This document shows positions 28,615-40,000 of a DNA stretch of 52,673 nt, piece by piece. The stretch comes from Elusimicrobiota bacterium (GTDB taxonomy: Bacteria; Elusimicrobiota; Elusimicrobia; UBA1565; UBA9628): positions 1-52,673 of the forward strand of contig JACRDN010000007.1 of the NCBI GenBank assembly GCA_016218575.1, written 5' to 3'. The notes below the pieces were generated by a model that had not been told where the DNA came from, searched no databases, and worked only from the letters and a program-made list of their open reading frames with translations. Position 1 is the stretch's first letter. Every line of letters starts with the position of its first letter. The translations under genes and the position numbers were made by a program.

Positions 28615-28858
28615 GGTCATTGAACCGGTCACAAATTGTGATCAGTTCCCGCAGTTCTTTCGACGTCAAGCGGAACATGAACCCGTCCGGGAAGCGCTCT
28701 TGATTGCGGAGAACCGCCTGGTTCAGGACTTTCGTAGGGACCTGATAAAGCTCCGCCAAATCCCTGTCGAGCATAACCTTAAGTCCCCGGATCAGGAATA
28801 TCCGTTTCTCTATGGAGTCCCCCAGGGCGAAATCGGCCATATTAGTTATACGATTCAC
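28595..28858 (-). CDS. ORF6N-domain protein, truncated
   Basis: An 87-residue protein on the opposite strand between hsdM and hsdS. Residues ~18-72 match the ORF6N DNA-binding domain: IFLIRGLKVMLDRDLAELYQV, KVLNQAVLRNQERFPDGFMF. Family members usually continue for another 80 or more residues; here the reading breaks off after ITICDRFN with NDRTYHKL and stop. The break coincides with a 34-base tandem duplication. ORF6N genes are known companions of phage and type I restriction loci; function uncertain. Probably a remnant. Confidence 0.7.
   Translation of the reverse strand: MNRITNMADFALGDSIEKRIFLIRGLKVMLDRDLAELYQVPTKVLNQAVLRNQERFPDGFMFRLTSKELRELITICDRFNDRTYHKL
28622..28648. repeat. Palindrome, copy 2 of the 27-base pair
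   Basis: GAACCGGTCACAA plus ATTGTGATCAGTTC, an imperfect inverted repeat that is 22/27 identical to the copy at 28588-28614 and offset by 34 bases. In the ORF6N frame this copy encodes ELITICDRF; the other copy is out of phase, since 34 is not a multiple of three. Confidence 0.65.
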
Positions 28859-28901
28859 CCACCGAAAAAGTTCCCTGTTTTATGTTCCGCAAGTAAATGG
28901 C

Positions 28902-30104
28902 ATGGCTGATAATTGGCCTTCACATTGGCAGCGGTCATCACTTGGGGATGCCGCAGACGTGAATTGGGGCGATACCTCTACGACAAAAGCTGCCTATGTT
29001 GATGCAGGGTTTACAGCCTACAGCGCATCCGGTTCGGATGGATTCCTGCCATATGCAGATTTTGATCGAACCGGGGTAGTTCTTAGTGCCATTGGAGCTA
29101 ATTGTGGACGGACCTGGCTGGCTCAAGGTAAATGGTCCTGTATTAAAAATACGATCCGATTTTGGTCGAAAGATCCAGAGGTGGACACGGAGTTCCTGTA
29201 TTGGGTTACGCGAGATCCTTTAATTTGGCCGAAACGTGGATCCGCTCAGCCATTTATTTCGCAGGGGGATGCTCGAAAGCTGAATATCGCTTATCCAGCT
29301 CTTCATGAACAGAAAGAAATCGCGAATATGCTTGGAGCGCTAGAACAAAAAATTGAGAGTAGCCACCGCCTGAATAAGACCTTGGAGGCCATGGCCCAGG
29401 CCATTTTCAAGTCCTGGTTCGTGGACTTCGATCCCGTCCGGGCCAAGGCCGAGGATCGGGATACGGGGTTACCTAGGGACATCGCAGACTTGTTTCCGGA
29501 GCGGTTCCAGGAATCTGTATGGGGTTTGATCCCAAAGGGCTGGTGTGTTGGAAAATTTGGAGATTTATTGGAATTTGTTAAGGGCCGCAAACCTTCTAAA
29601 ACTATGGATTCTCCAGAGGGAGGACTTCTGCCCGTGATTCTCATTGAGTCTCTTAACTCTGGCAGGTCTCAATATGCCGTACCTGACGAAATGATTGAAG
29701 TAAATGGGGATGACGTGCTTATGGTAATGGATGGCGCCAGCTCTGGTCGTGTCGATACCGGGTTGGGCGGCTTGGTTGGTTCAACACTGGCGAAAATATT
29801 GCCCAAACAGAAAGTCCCAGGTAAGAGTTTTCTGTATGCCGCATTGAAGTACCTGGAGCCGGAAATCCGGCAACATTTAACCGGAACTTCAATCCCCCAT
29901 GTAGATAAGGGCTGGATTGTCCGACAATGTGTTTGCATTCCCGGTAATGAGCTGGTGGAACGTTTCCAGGTGATAGCCGCGTTGATTAAGGAGGAAATAA
30001 TACGGACCAAAAACGAGATCCGTTGCTTAGCCAACCTCCGGGATACATTGCTACCCAAAATGATTCGCGGAGAACTCCGCATTGTGGAGGTGAACTATTT
30101 GTGA
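28902..30104 (+). CDS. hsdS: Type I restriction-modification system, specificity subunit
   Basis: A 400-residue HsdS from the ATG at 28902. Two variable target-recognition domains (about residues 1-125 and 205-350) are separated by the conserved helical region (HEQKEIANMLGALEQKIE, LNKTLEAMAQAIFKSWFVDFDPVRAK). A second helical region ends the protein (IKEEIIRTKNEIRCLANL, RDTLLPKMIRGELRI). The two domains bind the halves of a bipartite target. Base composition is clearly lower in G+C than hsdM and hsdR, in keeping with separate exchange of specificity genes. Confidence 0.95.
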   Translation: MADNWPSHWQRSSLGDAADVNWGDTSTTKAAYVDAGFTAYSASGSDGFLPYADFDRTGVVLSAIGANCGRTWLAQGKWSCIKNTIRFWSKDPEVDTEFLYWVTRDPLIWPKRGSAQPFISQGDARKLNIAYPALHEQKEIANMLGALEQKIESSHRLNKTLEAMAQAIFKSWFVDFDPVRAKAEDRDTGLPRDIADLFPERFQESVWGLIPKGWCVGKFGDLLEFVKGRKPSKTMDSPEGGLLPVILIESLNSGRSQYAVPDEMIEVNGDDVLMVMDGASSGRVDTGLGGLVGSTLAKILPKQKVPGKSFLYAALKYLEPEIRQHLTGTSIPHVDKGWIVRQCVCIPGNELVERFQVIAALIKEEIIRTKNEIRCLANLRDTLLPKMIRGELRIVEVNYL

Positions 30105-30433
30105 ATCCACTGAAATATTCAGACCTGCGCAGCAAGGACAAGAACTATTTGATTGCGCAGCATGATGCATTTGCAAAGCCGGACCGGGTGGTTCCCGCTG
30201 ATTTCTTTCTTGAAGAAATCTATCGCCGGGACAGGGAGGAACACGATCAGAAGTTAATGCAGATTAATAGGAGAATGTATTGCTTCACCGTTATCATCCT
30301 TATCTGCACTGTCATCCAAACGTTTTTAGCAACTCTGCTATGGATTAAATCCATAAAAAATGGTGATGCTATCCACAAAACTTCGCAGCGAAGTTCGGTG
30401 GATAACTCGGCCATGGGGAATGCGATTGGCTAG
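30101..30433 (+). CDS. Small membrane protein of the hsd locus, unknown function
   Basis: A 110-residue protein beginning with GTG at 30101, overlapping the hsdS stop by four bases, with a strong GGAGGTG at 30086-30092. It has a charged N-terminal half (KDKNYLIAQHDAFAKPDRVVP, EEIYRRDREEHDQKLM) and one transmembrane segment (about residues 62-83, CFTVIILICTVIQTFLATLLW). The last ~20 residues are encoded by a palindromic repeat (30370-30404), so the C-terminus may be acquired. I recognise no family. Translational coupling to hsdS suggests it is expressed with the restriction system. Confidence 0.65.
   Translation: MNPLKYSDLRSKDKNYLIAQHDAFAKPDRVVPADFFLEEIYRRDREEHDQKLMQINRRMYCFTVIILICTVIQTFLATLLWIKSIKNGDAIHKTSQRSSVDNSAMGNAIG
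30370..30404. repeat. Dispersed palindrome, copy 1 (before hsdR)
   Basis: Arms TATCCACAAAACTTCGC and GCGAAGTTCGGTGGATA pair at 15 of 17 positions around a single A. The right arm is identical to that of the copy at 33744-33792. The arms contain DnaA-box-like words (CTATCCACA, and TTATCCACC on the other strand). It lies in the 3' end of the small membrane protein gene. Confidence 0.75.
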
Positions 30434-30442
30434 GGCTAGGGC

Positions 30443-33607
<3,165 letters not shown>

Positions 33608-33618
33608 GAGGCAAAAAC

Positions 33619-33735
33619 ATGGCAAATAAAGAACAAGCGGCAGGCTCTTCATTCTTCGAATGGTTTGGACCTCTTCTGGACGCGTTGCGCAACCTGGGCG
33701 GCTGGTCTGCTTGCGCTGTATTGTTGGCTGTTTAA
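33619..33735 (+). pseudogene. Remnant of an Mrr-type winged-helix N-terminal domain
   Basis: A 38-codon reading frame starting ATG at 33619 with GGAGG eleven bases upstream. FFEWFGPLLDALRNLGGW resembles the start of Mrr_N winged-helix domains (the LLxALxxLGG pattern), then runs into hydrophobic nonsense (SACAVLLAV) and a stop. A long palindrome follows nine bases later. I read it as the 5' fragment of a lost gene rather than a functional peptide. Confidence 0.5.
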
Positions 33736-33743
33736 GGGTTGAG

Positions 33744-33792
33744 TCCGACTTATCCACCAAACTTCGCTGCGAAGTTCGGTGGATAAGTCGGA
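33744..33792. repeat. Dispersed palindrome, copy 2 (after hsdR)
   Basis: A 49-base element with 24-base arms around a central T and a single mismatch. Core arms are TTATCCACCAAACTTCGC and GCGAAGTTCGGTGGATAA, extended by TCCGAC and GTCGGA. With copy 1 it brackets hsdR and the wHTH remnant. As RNA it would form a very stable hairpin between the remnant and the first Mrr gene. Confidence 0.85.
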
Positions 33793-33800
33793 GATGAGTG

Positions 33801-34793
33801 ATGATTAACGGGGGAAAAATGACCAGCGTCTACTGCGTACGGGCGGATTCGGGGAATTACACCCGGGATTTTCTGGAGGGCGGGTACGCGGCGATCGGGT
33901 GGTCGGCGATTGTAGCCGATCTCTCGGGGGTGAAAGACATAGACGAGCTCTACGGCCTCTTCAGGGCGGCCTACCCGAAGGTCGCGAGCAAGCTGGTGGT
34001 GGGGCAGAACGTCGGGCAGGTGGCGAGGTTCCTCCTCGACATGAAGGCCGGGGACTACGTGGTGACGCCGGCTGCGGATACGGAGTTTCTGAATTACGGC
34101 ACAGTGGGGCCGGCCCCGTCCTATTACTACCAGAAAGAGGCGGACTCCTGCCCCTACCGGCACCGCCGGGAGGTGGAATGGGCCAAGGAGCCCATCAAGA
34201 GGGGGGATTTTTCGGTTCCCTTTCAAAGTGCCATTCGCTGTGCCTTGACCGTATTCACCATTTCACAGTCCGAGGAATTCCTGGAGGCGATCGGGATCAA
34301 AGACGCCGCCCCGAAAGCGGCTTTCGACCACTATGACCCCTACCGCGCGGTCTTGCAGCAGATTCTGAAGCTCGATGACAAAGAGTTCGAGATATTGGCG
34401 GGGCACCTTCTGACCGCTCTGGGCTTCGAGGGCTCGGAGGTAGTGGGAAAAAGCGGCGACGGGGGAGTGGATGCCAAGGGTGAGCTCAACATCGCCAACT
34501 TGGCCAAGATAAAGATTTTCGTCCAAGCCAAGCGCTATCAATTGGGCGCGAAGGTCTCGGCCAATGTGGTCAAACAATTGCGCCAGGCCGTCCCTCGGGA
34601 CGGGCAGGGGGCTTTCATAACGACGGCGGACTACCAGGAAGCCGCGGCCGAGGTGGCCCTGGATCCCAATTTCCCACGCATCGGTCTCATTAACGGCCGA
34701 CAGCTAGTGGACCTCTTGATCGAGCATTGGGACGCGATCCCGAGGGAGTTCCGGGACCAGCTGGGCCTCAAGCCCGGACTGGTCAGGGCGTGA
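33801..34793 (+). CDS. Mrr-like restriction endonuclease with distinct N-terminal domain
   Basis: About 330 residues from the ATG at 33801 (GGAG seven bases upstream); ATG 33819 (MTSVYCVRADSG) is an alternative close to the likely domain start. The N-terminal ~160 residues (YCVRADSGNYTRDFLEGGY, YAAIGWSAI) form a module common to restriction system proteins. The C-terminal PD-(D/E)XK nuclease has FEILAGHLLTALGFEGSEVVG, D224 (GGVDAKGE) and Q242-A-K244. Mrr-family enzymes usually cut modified DNA. Followed by a second Mrr gene after 12 bases. Confidence 0.88.
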   Translation: MINGGKMTSVYCVRADSGNYTRDFLEGGYAAIGWSAIVADLSGVKDIDELYGLFRAAYPKVASKLVVGQNVGQVARFLLDMKAGDYVVTPAADTEFLNYGTVGPAPSYYYQKEADSCPYRHRREVEWAKEPIKRGDFSVPFQSAIRCALTVFTISQSEEFLEAIGIKDAAPKAAFDHYDPYRAVLQQILKLDDKEFEILAGHLLTALGFEGSEVVGKSGDGGVDAKGELNIANLAKIKIFVQAKRYQLGAKVSANVVKQLRQAVPRDGQGAFITTADYQEAAAEVALDPNFPRIGLINGRQLVDLLIEHWDAIPREFRDQLGLKPGLVRA

Positions 34794-34805
34794 GGAGATG
34801 AAATC

Positions 34806-35723
34806 ATGGCTATTCCCGACTTTCAAGAAATCATGCTGCCTCTTCTGCAGCTTGCCGCGGATGGAAACGACCACGCCGTGCGGGAGGCCATTGACAACCT
34901 AGGGCGCGCTTTCAAGCTCAGCAATGAAGAGTGCCGAGAGCTTCTCCCGAGCGGCTTCGAAGCGCGTTTTGACAACCGTGTCCATTGGGCGCGGTCCTAT
35001 CTCAAGCAGGCCGGACTGCTGCAAAATCCAGCTCGGGGATCCTTCCGGATTACGGATGACGGCCGCAAGGTCTTGGATTCGAAGCCCAAGAGAATCAACA
35101 TCAACTTCCTGATGCAGTTCCCGAAATTTATGGATTTCAGGAATCGGTCCTTGAGGGGCAACGCGGGAAAGAAAGGCGAGGCCGTCGCGGTCGCGGAAGC
35201 CGCCGGGACGACCAAGGAAATCCTAGAGGAATGCTACCAAAAATTGCGCAACGAGCTCGCTGGAGACTTGCTGGAGGCGATCAGGCAGAGCTCTCCGAGG
35301 TTTTTCGAAAATCTTGTCGTGGACCTTCTAGTCAAGATGGGCTACGGCGGTTCTCGCAAAGAAGCCGCCCGGGTGGTGGGTGGGAGCGGGGACGGAGGCA
35401 TTGATGGCATTATCAACGAGGATCGCCTCGGGTTGGACGTGATCTATGTCCAGGCTAAACGCTGGGACGGGACCGTGGGTGAGGTTGATATCCGAAATTT
35501 CGTCGGAAGTTTGTCGGGCCGCAAGGCGAGCCGCGGGGTATTCATAACGGCTTCCAGCTTTACCAAGTCCGCGTTGGAGTTCGTCGCCCGTATAAAGGAA
35601 ACCGTCATATTGATAGACGGGGAGAAGCTCGCCCAGCTCATGATCGAGCACGGCGTGGGCGTGAGCAAGGTCGCTTCCTACGAGATCGGCAAGGTTGACG
35701 CCGATTATTTTAGCGAGGAGTGA
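34806..35723 (+). CDS. mrr: Mrr restriction endonuclease
   Basis: A 305-residue Mrr, the same length as E. coli Mrr and collinear with it. The N-terminal winged helix covers ~1-100 (PDFQEIMLPLLQLAADG, LLPSGFEARFDNRVHWARSYL). The PD-(D/E)XK nuclease contains FFENLVVDLLVKMGYGG, SGDGGIDGII (D200) and Q216-A-K218, then GVFITASSFTKSAL. It ends VGVSKVASYEIGKVDADYF as in Mrr. It restricts methylated DNA. Confidence 0.95.
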   Translation: MAIPDFQEIMLPLLQLAADGNDHAVREAIDNLGRAFKLSNEECRELLPSGFEARFDNRVHWARSYLKQAGLLQNPARGSFRITDDGRKVLDSKPKRININFLMQFPKFMDFRNRSLRGNAGKKGEAVAVAEAAGTTKEILEECYQKLRNELAGDLLEAIRQSSPRFFENLVVDLLVKMGYGGSRKEAARVVGGSGDGGIDGIINEDRLGLDVIYVQAKRWDGTVGEVDIRNFVGSLSGRKASRGVFITASSFTKSALEFVARIKETVILIDGEKLAQLMIEHGVGVSKVASYEIGKVDADYFSEE

Positions 35724-36316
35724 GACGACACTTTCCAAAAAGGATAACTCTGCCGCAGCGCGCCTTCCCCTGTGATCTCGCAGAAGAAATTCTGCTTGTC
35801 GTCGAATACGATCCGGATGTCGGTCGAGCCGTCCTTTAGGAGGAGCTCGTAGGTCGCGGTTTTGCGTCCGACCCTGACGACCATGGTGCCCGAAGGTTCC
35901 AGTGGAATGGAAAGCCGGACCATGTAGCCATCCGGGATGCTGCGGCCATTTTCGTATTCCAGATAGCCGCTGCCGTCGCGCAGGGTTCTCCCGCTGGGGT
36001 AGTCCATGGAGCCGCTGCCGTCGCGCAGGGTTCTCCCGCTGGGGTAGTCCATGGAGCCGCTCTCATAGCGCATGGTCTTCCCATTTGGGTAATCCATGTG
36101 CCCGCCTTCGTAGCGCATGGTGCCGCCATTGGGATAATCCATGTGGCCGCCCTCATAGCGCAGGGTTGCGCCGTTGGGGTAATACATATGCCCGCCGTCA
36201 TAGCGCAGCGTCCTTCCGCTGGGGTAGTTGCGAGGACAGTCTATCTCCGCCCGCGCTGGCCCGGAGAAGGCGTTCAAGGCGGCGATAAAAGCGGCGGTTC
36301 GAAGCAAAGTTCTCAT
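35705..36316 (-). CDS. Secreted protein with tandem 15-residue YPxG repeats
   Basis: From the ATG at 36316 the protein has 203 residues. A signal peptide (MRTLLRTAAFIAALNAFSG, cleavage near ARA) is followed from residue ~30 to ~126 by six to seven units of the pattern (D/Y)YP(N/S)GxT(L/M)RYEGGHM, then a ~75-residue C-terminal domain without recognised family. The repeat recalls MORN strips but has a different spacing. The longer start at 36346 would precede the signal peptide and is less likely. The 3' end overlaps the convergent mrr gene by 19 bases. Confidence 0.8.
   Translation of the reverse strand: MRTLLRTAAFIAALNAFSGPARAEIDCPRNYPSGRTLRYDGGHMYYPNGATLRYEGGHMDYPNGGTMRYEGGHMDYPNGKTMRYESGSMDYPSGRTLRDGSGSMDYPSGRTLRDGSGYLEYENGRSIPDGYMVRLSIPLEPSGTMVVRVGRKTATYELLLKDGSTDIRIVFDDKQNFFCEITGEGALRQSYPFWKVSSHSSLK
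35940..36229 (-). repeat. 45-base tandem repeats in the YPxG gene
   Basis: Six to seven in-frame units of 45 bases encode the 15-residue repeats. Two neighbouring units within about 35980-36065 are identical at the nucleotide level, which points to recent duplication; the others have diverged. Copy number variation by slippage is likely. Confidence 0.85.
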
Positions 36317-36364
36317 GGCAAATCCTCCATGAGCGGCATTCTCCAACTTTTGCCGAGGCGGGTC

Positions 36365-36404
36365 CTGGGCCTTTCGGCCTAAATCGGCCTAGGCAAAGGG
36401 CCTA
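36365..36404 (-). promoter_or_regulatory. GGCC-rich upstream element of the YPxG gene
   Basis: In gene sense it reads TAGGCCCTTTGCC, then GGCC words, then CCGAAAGGCCCA, 49-88 bases before the ATG. The two outer boxes recur with almost the same sequence and spacing upstream of the CPBP-HtrA gene (50672-50709). GGCC-GAAA-GGCC can form a hairpin with a GNRA loop. Possible RNA leader or protein site. Confidence 0.5.
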
Positions 36405-36893
36405 ATTTTTACCGGCGACGGTCCCCGCCAGAGTTCCGGTTCCGGTCAATCGGATCCAGTTGCCGGTGATCCAGCCGGAAACGTGGACGGAGCCGCTTAC
36501 GGGAAAGGCGCCGATGGAGGCGCCGTCCTGGAAGAAGGAGGGATAGGCGGTCACGTAGACGTAGTTGGAGACCCAGGCTTGATTGGCCCAGAAGCCGTGC
36601 ATGACATGGATGTAGGCGGGGTGGCTCGTGATTCTTCCCGAGGAATCCTTGAAGTAAGCGAATCCGGTCAAGGTGACCGTGACGTAGGACGATCCGTTCG
36701 GAACGTAGGCCGAGCCGCTCAGGGAAACCTGGCCGGAGACCGGGACGTAGCTCTTGACTTGCAGGTGGGTCTGGGGCTGGGCCAATATTTTCTGGAACGA
36801 GGCGGCGGAGCCGGAGGCCAGGGACTCTAGGCCCGCGGCCGCGGAGCCGGAGGCCATAAAAATACAAAGAACTGCCGGGATGATCTTGGTCAT
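36402..36893 (-). CDS. Small secreted protein, unknown function
   Basis: A 163-residue protein with a signal peptide (MTKIIPAVLCIFMASGSAAAG). The mature part is rich in Ser, Thr, Gly, Tyr and Val with alternating patterns (YVPVSGQVSLSGSAYVPNG, FPVSGSVHVSGWITGNWIRL) that suggest a beta-sandwich or beta-barrel fold. Few charged residues. I recognise no family. Same strand as the YPxG gene, 85 bases upstream of it. Confidence 0.75.
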   Translation of the reverse strand: MTKIIPAVLCIFMASGSAAAGLESLASGSAASFQKILAQPQTHLQVKSYVPVSGQVSLSGSAYVPNGSSYVTVTLTGFAYFKDSSGRITSHPAYIHVMHGFWANQAWVSNYVYVTAYPSFFQDGASIGAFPVSGSVHVSGWITGNWIRLTGTGTLAGTVAGKN

Positions 36894-36927
36894 GGCCGCA
36901 TTCTAGCACAACGGAGCCGCCATGCGA

Positions 36928-36985
36928 CCTTTGGCCCAATTGAGCCTGGGCCCAAAGCCCAGGGCCTCCTGGGCCTAAAGGACGG
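36928..36985. promoter_or_regulatory. GGGCC-rich region in the divergent spacer
   Basis: The 127-base space between the small secreted protein gene and the giant gene contains TTTGGCCCAATTGAG, TGGGCCCAAAGCCCAGGG and CTCCTGGGCCTAAAGG, several overlapping inverted repeats of GGGCC words. They resemble, more loosely, the elements at 36365-36404 and 50672-50709. It probably holds the promoters of both divergent genes; no clear -10 is seen apart from GATAAT (37009-37014). Confidence 0.4.
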
Positions 36986-37020
36986 GGCTCCCCCCGAAGA
37001 CAGATTGCGATAATCCGGTC

Positions 37021-40000
37021 ATGCTGCCGCGCAAAGCGATAGCCGGGATGCTGGCTTTCTCCCTGGCCTTCCTGTCTCCCGGCGTGCCCTGCTATCAGGC
37101 CCTGGCCGCTCAAGTCGGCGCGGCGCCGAAGGCTGTCGTCGTTCTCCAGCCGGCCGCGCCCATGAAGCGGAGCGCGGCCTTCGTGGCGCGCCTCAAGCGC
37201 GGCGCAGCACCCCTCCTGCGCGTTCTCGCAAGATCGCGCCAAGCCCCGGAAGCCCTTCCAGTTCAGGCCGAGGCTTTGCTCGGCCCTAGCGCGGTCGTGA
37301 TGCGGCAGGAGCTAGAGGCTCCGCCTCGGGAGGGAGTCTCTCCCCAAAAATTCCTATCGAGGACGCTGGTCGCTGCGGCATTAGGGCTCTCCTTGGCCCT
37401 AAGCTCCGCTCCGGGCCCTATTCGAGCCGAGCCCACACCGCCCCCGTCGCCCGCCGCCCGCGCTCCCGCGGCCGCGACTCTTCAGCCGGCCTCGGCAGGA
37501 ATGACCGCGCGGGTCGAGGGGACGCCCCTGGAATTGGGCGGACGCGGGCGCCTGGTTTTGACGGTCAGAAACGGCGGGAAGGCTCCCATGAGGCTCAACC
37601 TGTCCCGGGCGGCCCTGGCCGGCCTTTTCCCGGAGGAACTCGAGCTTCAAGGGCAAGCCCCCGATCCCATCGTGTTGAGCCCCGGCCAAACCCGGGAGCT
37701 GTCCTTCGAGTTCATCGCCTTCGGCTCGGGAGAGCTCAAGATCGGGGGGGAGCTCCTGGGAACGGCGGTCGCTCCGGTCTCGGTGGCGGTGAAGTCCCCG
37801 CTCACCCCCGACTGGGAGCAGAAAGGCTTCCGCGGCCCCAAGGACGTGGTCCAGAAAAGCGAGCCGGAATGGTCCTGGGCGTTCGCCCTGCCTTTGCTCG
37901 TGCTCGCAGTTCTGGCCGCGGAGCGATTTTTAAGGAGCGCGCCCGCCCCGGCCCAGCCCTTCCCGGAGAAAGAGCCGGTCCTCTCCCGCGCCGAGGCCGG
38001 GATGGCCGTTCTCGAGGACAACCTTGAGAGCCTGCCGGACCGGGAATTTTACGCCGAGTACTACAAAATATTGAGCTCCTTCCTGGTGGACTACCACGGC
38101 CTCCCGGTCAAGGAGCGCCACGCGGCGGGGCTTGCCGCGGACCTCAAGGCCTCTCGAAAGCTCGGCTCGGGCCAGCTCGAGGTGGCCGCGGGCTTGGCCC
38201 GGCGGGCCGAGATGGTCCGCTTCGGAGGGGGGGACGCGTCCGCGGACCGGCGGCGCCGGGATTTGCGATCGCTCGGGGACTTGACGCGCAGCGTGGCGGG
38301 TCGTCCCGGAGGCGAAGCCCCTAGGGGGGCTTCGGGGCTCTTGGGAATATTGGGCTTTCTCCCAATTGAAGCGGCTTCATTGCATTTCGGCAACCCCTGG
38401 GCCCTCATTCTCTTCGTGCCGCTGACCGCCTTCATCCTCTGGAAATGGCGCGGGCGCCCTGCCGGGCTTCTCATGCCCCAGGCCTTGCCCGCGGCCCTCC
38501 GCCCCAGCTTGCGCCAGAGGCTCGCCTTCCTGCCGAACGCGCTCCGGGTCGTGGTTCTCGGGCTTTTGATCTTGTACATGGCCCAGCCCCAGCTGGGAGT
38601 CGTCCGGCAGGAGGCCTTCATCGCCTCGACGGACACGATTCTCGAGATAGACAGTTCCGGCAGCATGGCGTCGCCCTACAGCGCCCAGGGGGGCAAGAGC
38701 CGTCTGCAGGCCGCCAAGGAATCCGCCAAGGCCTATGCCGTGGAGCAGCGCCGTGGAGGCGGCAACCGTCTGGGTCTATTCAGCTTCGCGGAGAACGCGG
38801 AGTTCGAGGTGATGCTGACCTTTGACACGGACGCCTTCCTCGCCCAATTGGAGGGGGTCGCCGTGCGGGGCGGCACGGCCATAGGCCGGGCCGTGCTCGC
38901 GGGAGCGGCCCAATTCGTCGAGGACGACCTCAAGAATCTCGACGACTCCGGCGATCCGCGCGTCAAGGAGGCAAAACGGATATTGGCCGGCCGAGGCCTT
39001 CGCAAGGCCTTGGCTTACCTCAACGCCCAGCCCGACTTGGCGGCGCGCGTTCTGCGTTCCGAGCGCCAAAAGGTCTTGGTGGTATTCAGCGACGGCGATT
39101 CCAACGTCGGGATCAGCCCCTTGGAGGCGGCCCGGATCGCGAAAAAGCTCGGCATCAAGATTTACACGGTCGGAATCGCCAGCGATGCCGGCGGGCCCGG
39201 CGTGGACGAGGCCACGCTCAAGAAAATGGCGGAGATCACGGGGGCCCGCTATTTCCGCGCCGCAGACGCGGAGGCCTTGACGCAGGCCCTCCTTGAGATC
39301 AACGCCTTGGTCAAAATCCCGTCCAAAGTCCTGGCCGTGCCCATGGTGAGGGATCTAAGGCAGGAGCTGGCGATCCTGGCGTTACTTTTGGTGGGGCTCG
39401 AGTTGACGCTTTCCAGCACCTGGCTGCGCGTCCTGCAGGGGCTGGCGTTTCTCTCCCTGCCTCTGATGTCGCAACCTGCCGCGCTTTCGGACGGCAATCT
39501 TCTTTTCCACCAGGGGCGCTACGGCGAGGCCGCGGTCCGCTACGCCCGGGCCTTGGAGCGGTACCCGGACATGGCCGAGCTCTACTTCAACATGGGAAAC
39601 GCCTACCTGAGCCTGGGCGAGGCCGAGAAGGCGGCGCGGTGCTACCAGGAGTTCCTGGCCCGCTCCGGGGATTCCGAGCTCGCGGCCCAGGCCCATTACA
39701 ATAGGGGTCTGGCGGCTCTCCTGCAGAAGGACTTGGCCGCGGCCCGCGACGCCTTCAAGCAGGCCCTGCGCTTGAACCCCGGGGACGCCGACGCGCGTTG
39801 GAACCTGGACTTGGTCAACCAGCTGCTAAAGAAGAAGCAGAAGAATCATGACGGAAAGAAGAGGGATGGAGAGAATAGAGAGGGCGAAGACGGCCGCAAT
39901 CGAAGCTCTCAAGAGCATCCCGATCCGCGCAAAGGCGAGCCCTCGGCCCAATCCGCCGCCAAGCCTTCCCAGGACCAGGGAAAGACGGGCCTTGAGGACC

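Noticed and set aside
33744-33792. Rho-independent terminator after the hsdR region
   Set aside because: The stem is long and strong but no T-run follows, and a related copy lies inside a coding end, so a dispersed repeat explains it better.
35940-36229. CRISPR-like array in the tandem repeats
   Set aside because: The repeats are contiguous 45-base coding units in frame with a signal peptide; there are no spacers.
36365-36404. Known c-di-GMP (GEMM) riboswitch at the GGCC-rich element
   Set aside because: A GNRA-like hairpin and GGGCCTAA words are reminiscent, but the conserved GEMM core around its ligand pocket is not present in either strand.
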